Source: Brevundimonas sp. (lineage in GTDB: Bacteria; Pseudomonadota; Alphaproteobacteria; Caulobacterales; Caulobacteraceae). From it: a stretch of DNA of 64,000 nucleotides. The notes beneath the pieces were generated by a model, which had not been told where the DNA came from, did not search any database, and was given only the letters and a program-made list of their open reading frames with translations. Position numbers and translations under genes: made by a program. Position 1 is the stretch's first letter. Every line of letters begins with the position of its first letter. This document shows, in pieces, positions 49,648-58,604 of the stretch. The stretch covers positions 1-64,000 of the forward strand of contig NZ_JAUXQZ010000028.1 of assembly GCF_030682035.1 (NCBI RefSeq), written 5' to 3'.

Positions 49648-52095
49648 GTGGAGGGGGTCCATCGGATCGCCATTCTGGGCTCTGGGCCCGCCGGCCTGAG
49701 CGCGGCCGCGCACGCGGCTGCCCGCGGCGTGAGCCACATCCTGCTCGAGAAGTCGGATCACCTGTCGGACACCATCTTCCGCTACCAGCGCGGCAAACAC
49801 ATCATGGCCACGCCCAGCCAGCTGGTGGTGCGCGCGGATGTCAGTTTCGAGCCCGGCAAGCGCGAGGCCATCCTCGACACCTGGTCCCGCGAGGCGTCGA
49901 AGCACAAGATCAACGTCCGGCACCATGCCGAGGTGAAGTCCGTCACGGGCGCGAAGGGCGACTTCAGCATCGGCCTGTCAGACGGCTCCATCGTCCGCGC
50001 CGAGACGATCGTTCTGGCCATCGGCACCCAGGGCAATCCCAACCTGATATCCTGCGAAGGCGGCGGGCTGTCCCACATCCAGTACCAGCTCGACGACCCT
50101 GCCGAATATGTCGACGAACATATCTGCGTCGTCGGCGGCGGCGACGCCGGGATCGAGAATGCTCTCGGCCTGATCGCCGACCGGGCCCAGGGCAATACGG
50201 TGACCCTGGTCAACCGCGGCGCCGACTTCGCCCGGGCCAAGGAAGCCAACGCCAAGGCGCTGCTCGCGGCGCAGGAGGCGGGCCACATCACCCTGCTGAC
50301 CACCGCCGAGACCACGCTGATCGAGCCCGGCTGGATCACCGTCGACACGCCGGAGGGCGCGACCCGTTTCCAGTGCGATCGAATCATCGCGCGCCTGGGT
50401 TCTGCCCCGCCCCGCAAATTCGTCGAATCGATCGGGCTGGAGTTCACCAGCGCCGCCCGCGAGGCCTTCCCCAAACTGTCGCCGACGTTCGAAAGCACCG
50501 TACCCGGCATCTATGTGATCGGGGCCTTGGCGGGCTATCCGCTGATCAAACACTGTATCAACCAGGGCTATGACGTCGTCGAATACATCGGCGGCGCCGT
50601 CGATCTGAAGCCCGCCGACGAACCCCTTCTGGAGGCCCGGCTCAAGGGCCTGCCCGGCAACCGATCGGTTGCGCAGTGGCTGGAGTTCCTGCGTCAGGAG
50701 ATCGAGATCCTTCGCGGCCTGTCGCCCTTGCAGATGCGCGAGTTCCTGCTCGATTCCGAGGTGCGCGCCTATCAGTCCGGAGACATTGTCTTCAAGCGCA
50801 ACTCGATCGGCTCGTCGCTATTCGGCATCGCCTCCGGCTCGGTCGAGGTCGAGGTCGGAAGCGGCAAGAAGCGCCTGACCGTCCCCATCCCGACCGGGTC
50901 GATCGTCGGCGAGGTGGGACTGATCTCCGGCCGTCCCCGCGGCGCCACTGTCCGCGCGGCCCAGCCCAGCATCCTGCTGGAGATTCCGCGCATGGCCGCC
51001 CTGCGCCTGATGGCCTCTGTCAGGGAAGCGCGTGACACCGTCAACCGCATCACCACCGAGCGCCAGCTACTGCAGATGTTCGGCTCCGGCCTGACCCCCG
51101 CCGATCTGACCGACGTGCTCGAGACGGCGGAAATCCGCCAGGTGAAGACCGGCGAGGCCATCATCAACGAGGGCGAGGATGGCTACGACATCTTCGTCGT
51201 GCGCTCGGGCAGTATGGTGGTCGAAAAGCAGATCGGCGGAAAGCCGGTCTTCCTCTCCTACCTTCCGGCCGGCTCCTACGTCGGCGAGATGGCCCTGGTC
51301 GACGGCGGGCGGCGCAGCGCCACCGTTCAGGCGGCCATCCGCTCCGAAGTGGTCAAGCTGGACGGCGACCGCTTCCGGGCCCTGCTCAAACGCAAGCCCG
51401 AGCTGGAGGACAAGCTCCGGGCCGACATGGCCGACCGCCGTCGGGTTACCGGCTATATCGAGGAACAGAAGGGCAGGTTCGGCGACGTCGTCGACATGTA
51501 CAGCGCCGTGGCCGACTTCCTGGTCGAACAAGGCATCGGCGAAGCCACGGACGTTCTGCTGATCGACGAAACCCTCTGCATCGGCTGCGACAACTGTGAA
51601 AAGGCCTGCGCCGACGTTCACGACGGCCTGTCGCGGCTGGACCGCGAGGCGGGCCGGACCTACGCCCACCTGCACGTTCCGACCTCGTGCCGGCACTGCG
51701 AACATCCGTACTGCATGACCGACTGCCCGCCCAATGCGATCCATCGGGGGCCAGACGGCGAGGTCTTCATCGACGAGACCTGTATCGGCTGCGGCAACTG
51801 CCAGCGGAACTGTCCCTATGACGTGATCCGGATGGACTCCCGGCCGCCCGACAAGCCGGACCTGATTTCGTGGATGCTGTTCGGAGCCGGTCCGGGACCG
51901 GGCGAACCCGACAAGGCCTGGCGGGCCAAACACAAGCCCAAGGGCGCGGAACCGCCCAAGGTCGCCATCAAATGCGATATGTGCATCGGCAAGTCGGGCG
52001 GTCCGGCCTGCGTGCGCGCCTGTCCGACCGGGGCGGCGATCCGGGTCTCGCCCGAAGAGTTCCTCACCGTCAAACGCATGAACAGGGGCGAATAG
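49648..52095 (+). CDS. FAD/NAD(P) oxidoreductase - double cNMP-binding - four [4Fe-4S] fusion protein
   Basis: An 815-residue cytoplasmic fusion. Residues 5-340 are a two-dinucleotide-binding flavoprotein (GSGPAG at 11-16, GGGDAG near 163) of the thioredoxin-reductase type, but without the CxxC pair. Two cyclic-nucleotide-binding domains follow, at about 358-450 (VGEVGLISGRPRGATVRA) and 484-576 (VGEMALVDGGRRSATVQA), both keeping the phosphate-binding Glu and Arg. From 644 there are sixteen cysteines in four ferredoxin groups (CIGCDNCEKAC, CRHCEHPYCMTDC, CIGCGNCQRNC, CDMC-C-C), like DmsB/NrfC. I chose GTG at 49648 for its GGGGGG upstream; starts at 49645 or ATG at 49570 are possible. It heads a three-gene cluster. 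Confidence 0.88.
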   Translation: MEGVHRIAILGSGPAGLSAAAHAAARGVSHILLEKSDHLSDTIFRYQRGKHIMATPSQLVVRADVSFEPGKREAILDTWSREASKHKINVRHHAEVKSVTGAKGDFSIGLSDGSIVRAETIVLAIGTQGNPNLISCEGGGLSHIQYQLDDPAEYVDEHICVVGGGDAGIENALGLIADRAQGNTVTLVNRGADFARAKEANAKALLAAQEAGHITLLTTAETTLIEPGWITVDTPEGATRFQCDRIIARLGSAPPRKFVESIGLEFTSAAREAFPKLSPTFESTVPGIYVIGALAGYPLIKHCINQGYDVVEYIGGAVDLKPADEPLLEARLKGLPGNRSVAQWLEFLRQEIEILRGLSPLQMREFLLDSEVRAYQSGDIVFKRNSIGSSLFGIASGSVEVEVGSGKKRLTVPIPTGSIVGEVGLISGRPRGATVRAAQPSILLEIPRMAALRLMASVREARDTVNRITTERQLLQMFGSGLTPADLTDVLETAEIRQVKTGEAIINEGEDGYDIFVVRSGSMVVEKQIGGKPVFLSYLPAGSYVGEMALVDGGRRSATVQAAIRSEVVKLDGDRFRALLKRKPELEDKLRADMADRRRVTGYIEEQKGRFGDVVDMYSAVADFLVEQGIGEATDVLLIDETLCIGCDNCEKACADVHDGLSRLDREAGRTYAHLHVPTSCRHCEHPYCMTDCPPNAIHRGPDGEVFIDETCIGCGNCQRNCPYDVIRMDSRPPDKPDLISWMLFGAGPGPGEPDKAWRAKHKPKGAEPPKVAIKCDMCIGKSGGPACVRACPTGAAIRVSPEEFLTVKRMNRGE

Positions 52096-52099
52096 ACCC

Positions 52100-52972
52100 T
52101 TGGCGAAAACGACGAAAACAGGCGAACGCTCCAACGCAGTCCAGCACGAGGGCTTCCTTCGGCACGGAAATTTCCGCTGGGTCTGGCGGGCCGGCGCCCT
52201 CTGCGTGATCGCGATCATCGGCTATCTGCTGATGGACGCCGAGCCCCGGCCGAACGGCGGCAGCGTCTATGGCTATGTGGCGGGCACAATCGCGGCGCTG
52301 CTGGTGCTGTGGCTGACCCTGCTGGGCCTGCGAAAGCGCGCGATCACCTCGGGAAATTGGTCCCTGAAGGCCTGGGTCTCGGCCCATGTCTATCTGGGGC
52401 TGGCCGTACTGGTCGTCGCCACCCTGCATTCCGGATTCCAGTTCGGCTGGAACATCCACACCCTGGCCTATGGGCTGATGGTGCTGGTCGTCGTGTCCGG
52501 CCTGTTCGGCATCACCGTCTACGCCCTGCTCCCGCGCTACCTCAGTCGCAATCGCGGCGAGACGACCCAGAAGCAGATGCTGGAAACGCTCAAGGCGCTG
52601 GACCGCCAGATCAACGAGGCCGCCCAGCCGCTGTCCGAGGTCCAGGCGCGGGTCGTGCAGATGTCACTGGACGACAGCCGGGTCGGCGGCGGCCTCTGGC
52701 GGCGGATTTCGGGCGGGAGCGGCGGCTGCGGCAATCGGCGGGCCCTGTCGCGCCTGCCTGGCCTGCGGCGACAGGCGACCGACGGGGAGCTGCAGATGCT
52801 GGATCGGATGGAGGAACTGCTGCAGCGCAAGGCCGCCGCCCTGTCCCAGGTGCGCCGCCACCTGCAGATCCGCGCCTGGCTGAGCGTCTGGCTGGCCGTG
52901 CACGTCCCGGCCACCATCGCGCTCATCGCCGCGATCACCGCCCACGTCTTCAGCGTCTTCATCTACTGGTGA
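52100..52972 (+). CDS. Predicted diheme membrane cytochrome b subunit
   Basis: A 290-residue membrane protein with five predicted helices (about 30-46, 58-77, 92-110, 121-143, 261-288). Two pairs of histidines, H96/H110 and H268/H282, are each 14 apart within helices, the usual spacing of bis-histidine heme b ligands. This fits an electron carrier across the membrane. Between helices 4 and 5 is a charged, coiled-coil-rich cytoplasmic region (residues 150-258) containing a Gly-rich loop. The start is TTG, five bases after the upstream stop. Family unrecognised; function inferred from ligand pattern and neighbours. Confidence 0.75.
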   Translation: MAKTTKTGERSNAVQHEGFLRHGNFRWVWRAGALCVIAIIGYLLMDAEPRPNGGSVYGYVAGTIAALLVLWLTLLGLRKRAITSGNWSLKAWVSAHVYLGLAVLVVATLHSGFQFGWNIHTLAYGLMVLVVVSGLFGITVYALLPRYLSRNRGETTQKQMLETLKALDRQINEAAQPLSEVQARVVQMSLDDSRVGGGLWRRISGGSGGCGNRRALSRLPGLRRQATDGELQMLDRMEELLQRKAAALSQVRRHLQIRAWLSVWLAVHVPATIALIAAITAHVFSVFIYW

Positions 52973-52979
52973 TGGCCCG

Positions 52980-54836
52980 ATGACCCTTGTCCTTCGCCAG
53001 GTCACACGCCGCATCAGCGGAGCCGAGATCGTCCGGGAAAAAGTCCTGCCGACCGATACGGCGCGGATCGGTCGCGGCGCGGACTGTGAAATCCGCCTGC
53101 CCGACCTGGCGGTCAGCCTGCACCACGCCACCTTGACAGCGACCGGACCCGGGCGGGTGAGCGTGGCCTCGGCAGGGCGAGAGCCGTTCGGCGTCGATGG
53201 CCGGTTCGTCACCCAGGCTGATATCGACGTCGGCCGCGCGCCGCGCCTGACCTTCGGCGATCACATCCTGACCCTGTCGCATGGCGACGGCGGTCGGATT
53301 CTGATCAACCTCGCCGCCGCCGAGCCGGCCGAAGGAGAATCGTCATCGGGGGTTCCAGCCGGCGGCGTCATCCCCAAGGCCCGTGTCTTCGGTCGCCGGC
53401 GCATCGCCTGGACCCTGGGTCTGGGGATCGTCGCCCTCTGTCTGCTGTGGCCGTTGGCCGCCTTCTACGGCCACCTCAAGGCGCGGATCGATCCTGACCA
53501 GCAGTGGTCGACCGGCCCACTGTCCACCGCCCACGCCTTCCTCGAGGATGACTGCCAGTCCTGTCACCAGGAGGCGTTCGTCGCGGTAACCGACGCGTCG
53601 TGCAAGACCTGCCACGCCGGCGACCAGACCCCCGCCGCCAAGGCCGCCGCCGCGATATCAGCACGACGCGCGGGCTCGCCCGATGAACTGTCCTTCGTCA
53701 GGGACCACGCGCCCCGCCGCCGCATTCTGTGGGGCGCCCCGACCCCGGCCGGGTTCACCGGACAGGCCACGGCCTGGTTCCGGCGCACTTTCAACATGCC
53801 CGAGCAACGCTGCGCCAGCTGTCACGTCGAGCACGTCGGCAATCCGGCCTCGCTCCGACCGCCCGAGCCAATCCCTACCCTGACCGCGACCCGGACCTGC
53901 ATCCAGTGCCACACGGGGCTGACGCACCGGCTGAAGGACACGGACCTGGCGGATGCGCCGTCCTGGGCTCGCCATCCGAATTTCCGCCCCGCCCTGCCCG
54001 GTCCGGCCGGTCCAACCCGGGTGTCATTGAATACCCGCCCGCGCGAGGCGTCTGGCCTGACCTTCCCGCACGATCTGCACCTGTCGCCCTCAGGCGGACC
54101 CTCGCGGATGGCCCAGACGCTGGGCGGACGCGGCTATGGCGCGGCCCTGACCTGCGCCAACTGTCATCGCCCCGACGCCGATCAAAAGGGCTTTGCTCCC
54201 GTCCAGATGGAGCGGGACTGCGCCAGCTGTCACTCCCTGGCCTTCGCCACGCCGGGCGGGGTTCGCCAGCTGCCGCACGGCGAACCGGGTCAGGTAGTCG
54301 CCGCCCTGATGGCCTGGCAGGGCCGCGGGCCGGTCGCCGGCGGCGGTACCTCGCGGCGTCGGCCGGGCCAGATCGGCGAAGGCGGCCTGGGCGTGGGCGG
54401 CTCGCCAGCCGGCGCCAGCGCGGTGACCACCGTCAGCGGCGCCTTCGGTCCCCGCGGGGCCTGTTTCGACTGCCACACCATATTTCGGACGCCGACGATC
54501 CGGTTCACGCCGGTTCGGTTGCCCGGCGACTTTCTCAGCCGCGGGGCGTTCGATCACAGCGTCCGCGAACATCGCATCGACCGGCTGGGCCAGCCCGCCT
54601 GCGCCCAGTGCCATGCCGCCGCGACGTCAGGCTCTGCGACTGATCTGCTGCTCCCGTCGGTCAGCGAATGCGTGGAGTGCCACGGCCAGACCACGGCCCG
54701 TTCGCCGACGCCGGCTCCGGCTGACTGCGAGACCTGCCACAGCTTCCATGCGCCGTCGCATCCCGCGCCCCGGCCGCCGCGGCCGAACTTTGGCGCCCCG
54801 CCTCGTCCGGCAGCGTCAGTTCAGACCACGCCGTAG
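52980..54836 (+). CDS. FHA domain - membrane - decaheme cytochrome c fusion
   Basis: A 618-residue protein. Residues 20-105 form an FHA domain (ARIGRGADCEIRLPDLAVS, then LHH and LTFGDHILTL), normally a phosphothreonine reader. A single membrane helix follows at 141-162 (RIAWTLGLGIVALCLLWPLA). Beyond it are ten CxxCH heme motifs between residues 192 and 587: CQSCH, CKTCH, CASCH, CIQCH, CANCH, CASCH, CFDCH, CAQCH, CVECH, CETCH. The layout puts the FHA domain in the cytoplasm and the hemes in the periplasm. It lies eight bases after the cytochrome b gene and converges with gdhA, overlapping it by 16 bases. ccmFGHI is nearby for heme attachment. Confidence 0.9.
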   Translation: MTLVLRQVTRRISGAEIVREKVLPTDTARIGRGADCEIRLPDLAVSLHHATLTATGPGRVSVASAGREPFGVDGRFVTQADIDVGRAPRLTFGDHILTLSHGDGGRILINLAAAEPAEGESSSGVPAGGVIPKARVFGRRRIAWTLGLGIVALCLLWPLAAFYGHLKARIDPDQQWSTGPLSTAHAFLEDDCQSCHQEAFVAVTDASCKTCHAGDQTPAAKAAAAISARRAGSPDELSFVRDHAPRRRILWGAPTPAGFTGQATAWFRRTFNMPEQRCASCHVEHVGNPASLRPPEPIPTLTATRTCIQCHTGLTHRLKDTDLADAPSWARHPNFRPALPGPAGPTRVSLNTRPREASGLTFPHDLHLSPSGGPSRMAQTLGGRGYGAALTCANCHRPDADQKGFAPVQMERDCASCHSLAFATPGGVRQLPHGEPGQVVAALMAWQGRGPVAGGGTSRRRPGQIGEGGLGVGGSPAGASAVTTVSGAFGPRGACFDCHTIFRTPTIRFTPVRLPGDFLSRGAFDHSVREHRIDRLGQPACAQCHAAATSGSATDLLLPSVSECVECHGQTTARSPTPAPADCETCHSFHAPSHPAPRPPRPNFGAPPRPAASVQTTP

Positions 54837-56179
54837 GCCAGCATCGCCTCGGCGACCTTCTTGAAGCCCGCGATATTGGCGCCGCGCACATAGTCGATCC
54901 GCTGCGTGCCCGCGACGCCGCCGTGTTCGACGCAGCGCTGGTGGATGCCACGCATGATGTCGATAAGGTGCTGCTGCAGTTCGGCCTCCTTCCAGGCGAT
55001 GCGCCCGGAATTCTGGCTCATCTCCAGGCCCGAGACAGCGACACCGCCCGCATTGGCGGCCTTGCCCGGCGCATACAGGATGCCGGCGGCCTTGAAGACG
55101 TGCACGCCTTCCAGATCAGTCGGCATATTGGCCCCCTCGGACACTGCCGTACAGCCGTTGGCCACCAGGGTCCGGGCGTCCGCGCCGTTCAGTTCATTCT
55201 GGGTCGCGCAGGGCAGGACGACGTCACAGGGCACGGCCCACGGCCGCTGGCCTTCGTGATAGGTGGCGCTGCGGAACTCGGTGACATAGTCCGCGATGCG
55301 TCCGCGCCGTTTGGTCTTGTGCGCCTTGACCCAGTCGATCCTGGTCTGGTCGATGCCGTCGGGATCGTGAATGAAGCCCTGTGAATCCGACAGGGTCAAA
55401 ACCTTGCCGCCCAGCTGGACGATCTTCTCCGCCGCATGGGTGGCGACATTGCCGGACCCGGAAATTACAGCGGTCTTGCCCGCCACCTCCTGGCCGATGT
55501 GGCCGAGCATCTCCTTCAGGAAATACACGGCCCCGTAGCCTGTCGCCTCGGTGCGGATCAGGCTGCCGCCGTAGGACAGACCCTTGCCGGTCAGCACGCC
55601 GGTGAACTGGTTGGTGATCCGCTTGTACTGGCCGAACATATAGCCGATCTCCCGGCCGCCCACGCCAATGTCGCCTGCCGGAACGTCAATATCAGCGCCG
55701 ACGTGGCGGTAAAGCTCGGTCATGAAGGACTGGCAGAACCGCATCACCTCGTGATCCGACTTGCCCTTGGGATTAAAGTTCGAGCCACCCTTGCCGCCAC
55801 CCATAGGCAGGCCCGTCAGACTGTTCTTGAAGGTCTGCTCAAAGGCCAGGAATTTGAGCACGCTCTCGGTCACGCTCGGGTGGAAGCGGATACCCCCCTT
55901 GTAGGGGCCGATCGAGTTGTTGTTCTGCACCCGCCAGCCGCGCTGGACGCGGATATTGCCCTTGTCGTCCTCCCAGCAGACCCGGAAGCTGATCACCCGG
56001 TCCGGCTCGGCGATGCGACGCAGGATCTGATAGTGGTGGTACTCTTCCTTGTCCTGGATGAAGTCGAAGATGTCTTCGGCTACTTCCTGAACGGCCTGGA
56101 CGAACTCGTCCTGGCCGGGATTCCGCCTTTTGACGCCCTCAATGAACCGGGGCAGATCGACGTGGTCCGAAACGGCCAT
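54821..56179 (-). CDS. gdhA: NADP-dependent glutamate dehydrogenase
   Basis: Aminates 2-oxoglutarate to glutamate with ammonia and NADPH. The 452-residue hexameric-type enzyme has KGGIRFHPSVTESVLKFLAF, the glycine-rich substrate site LPMGGGKGGSNFNPKGKSD, the DIDVPAGDIGVGGREIGYMF segment, and the cofactor motif VISGSGNVATHAAEK. The ATG at 56179 begins MAVSDHVDLPRFI; a longer frame lacks family similarity. Codon use is ordinary. It runs opposite to the electron-transfer cluster and shows no obvious link to it beyond NADPH. Confidence 0.96.
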   Translation of the reverse strand: MAVSDHVDLPRFIEGVKRRNPGQDEFVQAVQEVAEDIFDFIQDKEEYHHYQILRRIAEPDRVISFRVCWEDDKGNIRVQRGWRVQNNNSIGPYKGGIRFHPSVTESVLKFLAFEQTFKNSLTGLPMGGGKGGSNFNPKGKSDHEVMRFCQSFMTELYRHVGADIDVPAGDIGVGGREIGYMFGQYKRITNQFTGVLTGKGLSYGGSLIRTEATGYGAVYFLKEMLGHIGQEVAGKTAVISGSGNVATHAAEKIVQLGGKVLTLSDSQGFIHDPDGIDQTRIDWVKAHKTKRRGRIADYVTEFRSATYHEGQRPWAVPCDVVLPCATQNELNGADARTLVANGCTAVSEGANMPTDLEGVHVFKAAGILYAPGKAANAGGVAVSGLEMSQNSGRIAWKEAELQQHLIDIMRGIHQRCVEHGGVAGTQRIDYVRGANIAGFKKVAEAMLAYGVV

Positions 56180-56199
56180 GGCTGCTTCCTTCCATGGGG

Positions 56200-57126
56200 T
56201 CAGGGAGCGGGGTCGAAAGGACGCGCGTCGCAGCCCCCCGCGGGAGGACTGTTGCTGGGCGGGCCGTTCTGCCCTCCGGCGGGAAGGCATTTGACGGTCG
56301 GCTCGATCGTGTCAGGACCGCCGGGACCTCTGGCGCCGAAGAAGGCCGCGTCGCCCGAGTCGATGCTCGCCGACAGGACGTCACCCGGACCCGAATCCGT
56401 ATTGGACGACGGCGCCGCCCTCAGCAGGGAGCTCAGCCGGGCCGAGGCCTGGTCCGACAGCTCGAACGGCCCGAAGGCGCCGCCCGCCCAGGCGAACATC
56501 GCCTGCCCCGGGCGCTCGACGATAAAGGTGGAGCCGCCGCTGGTCACGTCAATCGCGCCGGGCGTATCGAAACCCGAGCCCCGCGGACCGGGACCGCGCA
56601 GGACGATAAGCGTCGCTTCATCCGGCGAGCCGGCGAACGGGGGCAGGCCGGGATGACCTTCCAGCACGAACAGGGCGTCGGGGCCGACCACCGCCTCTAG
56701 CACGGTGCCGCGCACGCCGATGGAGGCAACCGGGGTCCGCACGGCGCCCGGGCGGGCACCGCCCCGGCCCGAGACGAAGCGAAACGCCCCGCGCGCAACC
56801 GCGGCCGACGCGCCGGCGGCGTTGCGGTCGGTGTCGATCACGAAGCGGTCTATGGTCACCCGCGCATTTGATCCGACCGTGAAGATCGACTGATCCCGAA
56901 GCAGGATCTGCAACTGGCTCTGCGCGCCGCTGACGAAGACGTCGCCGGTGCGGACCTGCCCTCTGAGCGCGGCGGGCCTGAGCGCGCTCTCTCCAGCGGG
57001 TTGGGTCCGGATACTGTTTCGGATGGCGGCGTTGACGCCCACAGCCTCCTGGGCCTCGACCGTAGGGGCGGCCAACACGGCGCAGGCCATGGCGGCGGCG
57101 GCGACGAGGGTTCGAACCTGGTTCAT
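56200..57126 (-). CDS. Secreted FecR-domain protein
   Basis: A 308-residue exported protein with a signal peptide (MNQVRTLVAAAAMACAVLAA). Residues 35-160 form a FecR-type domain (LRGQVRTGDVFVSGAQSQLQ, ILLRDQSIFTVGSNARVTID, RTPVASIGVRGTVLEAVVG), as found beside adenylate cyclases and in cell-surface sensors. The second half is low-complexity with two Cys near the C terminus. AGGAGAG lies six bases before the ATG at 57126. It follows the TPR/barrel gene by 11 bases, in an operon divergent from the cyclase. FecR, TPR and CHASE2-cyclase genes recur together in proteobacteria. Confidence 0.85.
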   Translation of the reverse strand: MNQVRTLVAAAAMACAVLAAPTVEAQEAVGVNAAIRNSIRTQPAGESALRPAALRGQVRTGDVFVSGAQSQLQILLRDQSIFTVGSNARVTIDRFVIDTDRNAAGASAAVARGAFRFVSGRGGARPGAVRTPVASIGVRGTVLEAVVGPDALFVLEGHPGLPPFAGSPDEATLIVLRGPGPRGSGFDTPGAIDVTSGGSTFIVERPGQAMFAWAGGAFGPFELSDQASARLSSLLRAAPSSNTDSGPGDVLSASIDSGDAAFFGARGPGGPDTIEPTVKCLPAGGQNGPPSNSPPAGGCDARPFDPAP

Positions 57127-57137
57127 AACCATCTCTC

Positions 57138-58475
57138 CTAGTTGGCCGCGCCGAAGCGCCACGTGAGGCGCAGTTCCGCGCCCCAGCTGTCATAGTCCCC
57201 CAGCGGGGCCAGGGAATCGCGGGCGCCATAGGTCAGCGCGCCCTCGATACCCACGTCCTGTCGCCAGTCGCCGGTCGCGCCGGCCGCTGTGAAGGCGCTG
57301 ATCGGGGCTCCGACCGCCACGCGCGCCCAACTGCGGACGTCCTCGCGCGCCGGCGCGCCGAACCCGATGAAGACCGGATCGGGCGCGTCATATTCGAGCC
57401 ACTGCATACCGCCGGAAATCGCCAGATAGTGGCCGCGACGGGTGGCCGTGTCGTAGCGCGCCTGGAGGCTTGGCCCGGAGTAGCCGAAGGGTTCGTAGTC
57501 AGCCTGTTTGTCCACCCAGCCGACCGAGGCCCCGACGCTGCTGCGGGCGGTCAGCCGGTGGCTGACGCCGAGGTTGATGTCATAACGCCAGCCATCACGG
57601 TCGCCGCCGATGATCGCGGCCACGGCGTCCACGGCGGGTTCGTCGAACGCCTGGTTCACGGCCTCTCCCGAGAGGGACACCATCGTGGCGTTGCTGGCGC
57701 GCCACCGGGCTTGGGCCTTGATGCCGGCTTCCCGCAGATTGGGCTCATCCATCAGGTCCAGGGCCCGCGCCACAGCGCTGACAGCCCAGGAGTTCAGACG
57801 GCCGGTGTAGGACAGGCCCGCTTCGACATCGCCGCGGCGAACGTCGCCGTCGATGTCGTCAAAGGTCGATCTGTCGGAGCCTCCCACCGAGCCGTACAGA
57901 GCGTAACCCGACGCGTTTCCCAAATCCTGGGCGACGTTCAGGCGTCCCGCGATCACCGCGGCGCCGCCCTCTTCAGTGGCCGGGGGCGTCGGGATCGTGT
58001 CGAACTGCGTCGTCAGCGCGCCGGCGGCGTCTTCCTCATAGGTCAGGGCGGTCGACAGACTGCCGCTGAAACGCGTCGACGAACGGGCGCGTTCGATCCT
58101 TGCCCGGTAGCGGGTCGCCTCGGCGCGTTGCAGAGAGGTAAGGGTCACGGGATCGAGCAGGTCCAGCTGGTCGCGGGCGCCCTGCAAGTCGTCCAGCCGG
58201 TACAGGATGAGGGCGTACATCAGCCGGGCGCCATGGCGGTTCGGGTCTGCGATCAGTACTCGCTCCAACGCGCCGGCCGCCCCGTTGAGATCGCCGGCGT
58301 CGGCCGCGCGTCGCGCGAAATCGAGGTTGAGGTCCGGATCGTCCGGCGCCGCGAGCACGGCGTCAAAGTCCTGGGCCGCGACGCCCTCAACCGTAACGGC
58401 GGAAAGCCCCACCACAGCGGAAATGAACAAGCCGGCCCGAAAAATCGAGGCGGAACGGTACCCTGGACGCTTCAT
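57138..58475 (-). CDS. TPR plus outer-membrane beta-barrel protein
   Basis: A 445-residue exported protein (signal around FRAGLFISAVVGLSAVTVEG). TPR-like helices are at about residues 40-130 (AADAGDLNGAAGALERVLI, RLMYALILYRLDDLQGARDQ). The rest, from residue 145, is a run of amphipathic strands typical of an outer-membrane barrel (GYALYGSVGGSD, VEAGLSYTGRLNSWAVSAV), ending WGAELRLTWRFGAAN with an aromatic close to the end. It probably sits in the outer membrane with the FecR protein. A 15-bp palindrome lies in the divergent gap to the cyclase. Confidence 0.8.
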   Translation of the reverse strand: MKRPGYRSASIFRAGLFISAVVGLSAVTVEGVAAQDFDAVLAAPDDPDLNLDFARRAADAGDLNGAAGALERVLIADPNRHGARLMYALILYRLDDLQGARDQLDLLDPVTLTSLQRAEATRYRARIERARSSTRFSGSLSTALTYEEDAAGALTTQFDTIPTPPATEEGGAAVIAGRLNVAQDLGNASGYALYGSVGGSDRSTFDDIDGDVRRGDVEAGLSYTGRLNSWAVSAVARALDLMDEPNLREAGIKAQARWRASNATMVSLSGEAVNQAFDEPAVDAVAAIIGGDRDGWRYDINLGVSHRLTARSSVGASVGWVDKQADYEPFGYSGPSLQARYDTATRRGHYLAISGGMQWLEYDAPDPVFIGFGAPAREDVRSWARVAVGAPISAFTAAGATGDWRQDVGIEGALTYGARDSLAPLGDYDSWGAELRLTWRFGAAN

Positions 58476-58504
58476 GTAATCCCCCCACCGCTTGCAGATT
58501 GTCC

Positions 58505-58519
58505 GGGATAGTCTATCCC
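58505..58519. promoter_or_regulatory. Perfect 15-bp palindrome between the FecR/TPR operon and the cyclase
   Basis: GGGATAG-T-CTATCCC is an exact 7-1-7 inverted repeat about 30 bases upstream of the TPR/barrel gene and 85 bases upstream of the cyclase gene. In a 129-bp divergent gap it is well placed to control both. It matches no consensus I know. Confidence 0.45.
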
Positions 58520-58604
58520 CGAACAGCGGAGCGAACAGGCTAACATCGTTCCGCGAGGAGCGCATAGCCTAATCGACGAGTGCTTTTTCGAGTGAGGCGG
58601 ACGC

